Of a stretch of 14,918 nucleotides of DNA, positions 14,501-14,918 are shown one piece after another. Below the pieces are notes generated by a model, which worked only from the letters and a program-made list of their open reading frames with translations, was not told where the DNA came from and ran no database searches. Origin of the DNA: Bacteroidia bacterium (GTDB taxonomy: Bacteria > Bacteroidota > Bacteroidia > NS11-12g > UBA9320); assembly GCA_029253325.1 (NCBI GenBank), contig JAQWZS010000152.1, positions 1 to 14,918 on the forward strand, given 5' to 3'. Both the position numbers and the translations under genes were made by a program. Numbering within the stretch: position 1 is the first letter of the stretch; every line of letters begins with the position of its first letter.

Positions 14501-14918
14501 ATGAAAAAAATTGCCATTCTTTCTATAAGCTTTGTCCTTCTAGGTGTGCTGCTATTTGTATATCGAATGTTCAATAAACCACACACCAACGTCAAAGAAA
14601 ATAAAGCAGAAAAAGTCGTTAGTGCAGAGCAGTTATTTGATTTTTTTAATCGAAATGAAGATTCAGCTATGGTTATATTTTCAGACCAAATCATTCAAGT
14701 TACAGGTACTCTTTTGACCAAGGATTTATCCAATGAATTAGAACCACAAATCACACTAAAAACAAATAATACTAACGGTTTTATTCGATGTGGTTTTAAA
14801 CCAAATGAACTTCAAAATATAGAAATATTAGAAGAGTCTTCTACTGTAAGCATTAAAGGAATATGCAAGGGGATAAACGGGGATGACGAACTCACACTAT
14901 TGGAAGACAAAGACGTCA
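14501..14918 (+). CDS. membrane-anchored OB-fold (tRNA_anti-like) protein, 3' partial
   Basis: The gene begins with an ATG at 14501 and runs off the right edge after 139 codons. Residues 1-22 (KKIAILSISFVLLGVLLFVY) are an uncleaved-looking signal or membrane anchor. The rest (VVSAEQLFDFFNRNEDSAM, FSDQIIQVTGTLL, GFIRCGFKPNELQ, STVSIKGICKGINGDDELTLLED) follows the beta pattern of the small OB-fold 'tRNA_anti-like' proteins found in Bacteroidota, in which the ICKG region and a later Cys are typical. Despite the family name, an exported protein is unlikely to bind tRNA. It sits eight bases after the cytochrome gene, so the two are probably one operon. From memory, a YceI-family gene often follows such pairs; that cannot be checked here. 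Confidence 0.6.
   Translation, partial: MKKIAILSISFVLLGVLLFVYRMFNKPHTNVKENKAEKVVSAEQLFDFFNRNEDSAMVIFSDQIIQVTGTLLTKDLSNELEPQITLKTNNTNGFIRCGFKPNELQNIEILEESSTVSIKGICKGINGDDELTLLEDKDV

Noticed and set aside
14470..14694. Minus-strand frame of 74 codons over the cytochrome/OB-fold junction
   Set aside because: It overlaps two plus-strand genes with clear signal peptides and shows no family features.

Overview
The window looks like chromosomal DNA of a low-GC member of the Bacteroidota, most likely Flavobacteriales. The reasons are two proteins with type IX secretion (T9SS) type A sorting domains, a TonB-dependent-receptor-like barrel paired with a HmuY-like lipoprotein, several TAnnTTTG promoter boxes instead of E. 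coli-type signals, no clear Shine-Dalgarno sequences, and frequent TTG starts. Nearly all of it is coding, and no gene-free stretch exceeds 300 bases. There is no tRNA, rRNA, CRISPR array, insertion sequence or phage gene.

Bases 1-4158 form a metal/heme acquisition block. It opens with the C-terminal end of a DtxR/MntR-type metal sensor, whose stop overlaps the start of an ABC-3 family Mn/Zn/Fe permease. The order matches chlamydial YtgCR-YtgD, so the sensor may be the tail of a permease-repressor fusion. Next come an outer-membrane barrel related to TonB-dependent receptors and, overlapping it by 4 nt, a HmuY-like lipoprotein.

Bases 4155-7083 are mainly envelope genes. An Mpl/MurC-family peptidoglycan ligase on the minus strand meets the HmuY-like gene tail to tail. 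A polyprenyl-phosphate-type glycosyltransferase diverges from it and overlaps a 183-residue protein of unknown function. A large SNF2-family helicase follows (7124-10006).

Bases 10022-11730 hold two tandem paralogues for small secreted T9SS cargo proteins. Each is followed by a strong hairpin terminator, and their 3' thirds are far more alike than their middles.

Bases 11743-14918 hold yebC and, one base later, an acyl-CoA carboxylase beta subunit (probably propionyl-CoA carboxylase). After these come a small mono-haem cytochrome c lipoprotein and the start of a membrane-anchored OB-fold (tRNA_anti-like) protein that runs off the window.

Most genes belong to known families. The parts most worth a second look are the sensor-permease arrangement, the receptor/HmuY pair beside it, the partly homogenised T9SS pair, the unknown partner of the glycosyltransferase, and the cytochrome/OB-fold pair. 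I did not find a clearly new multi-gene system.
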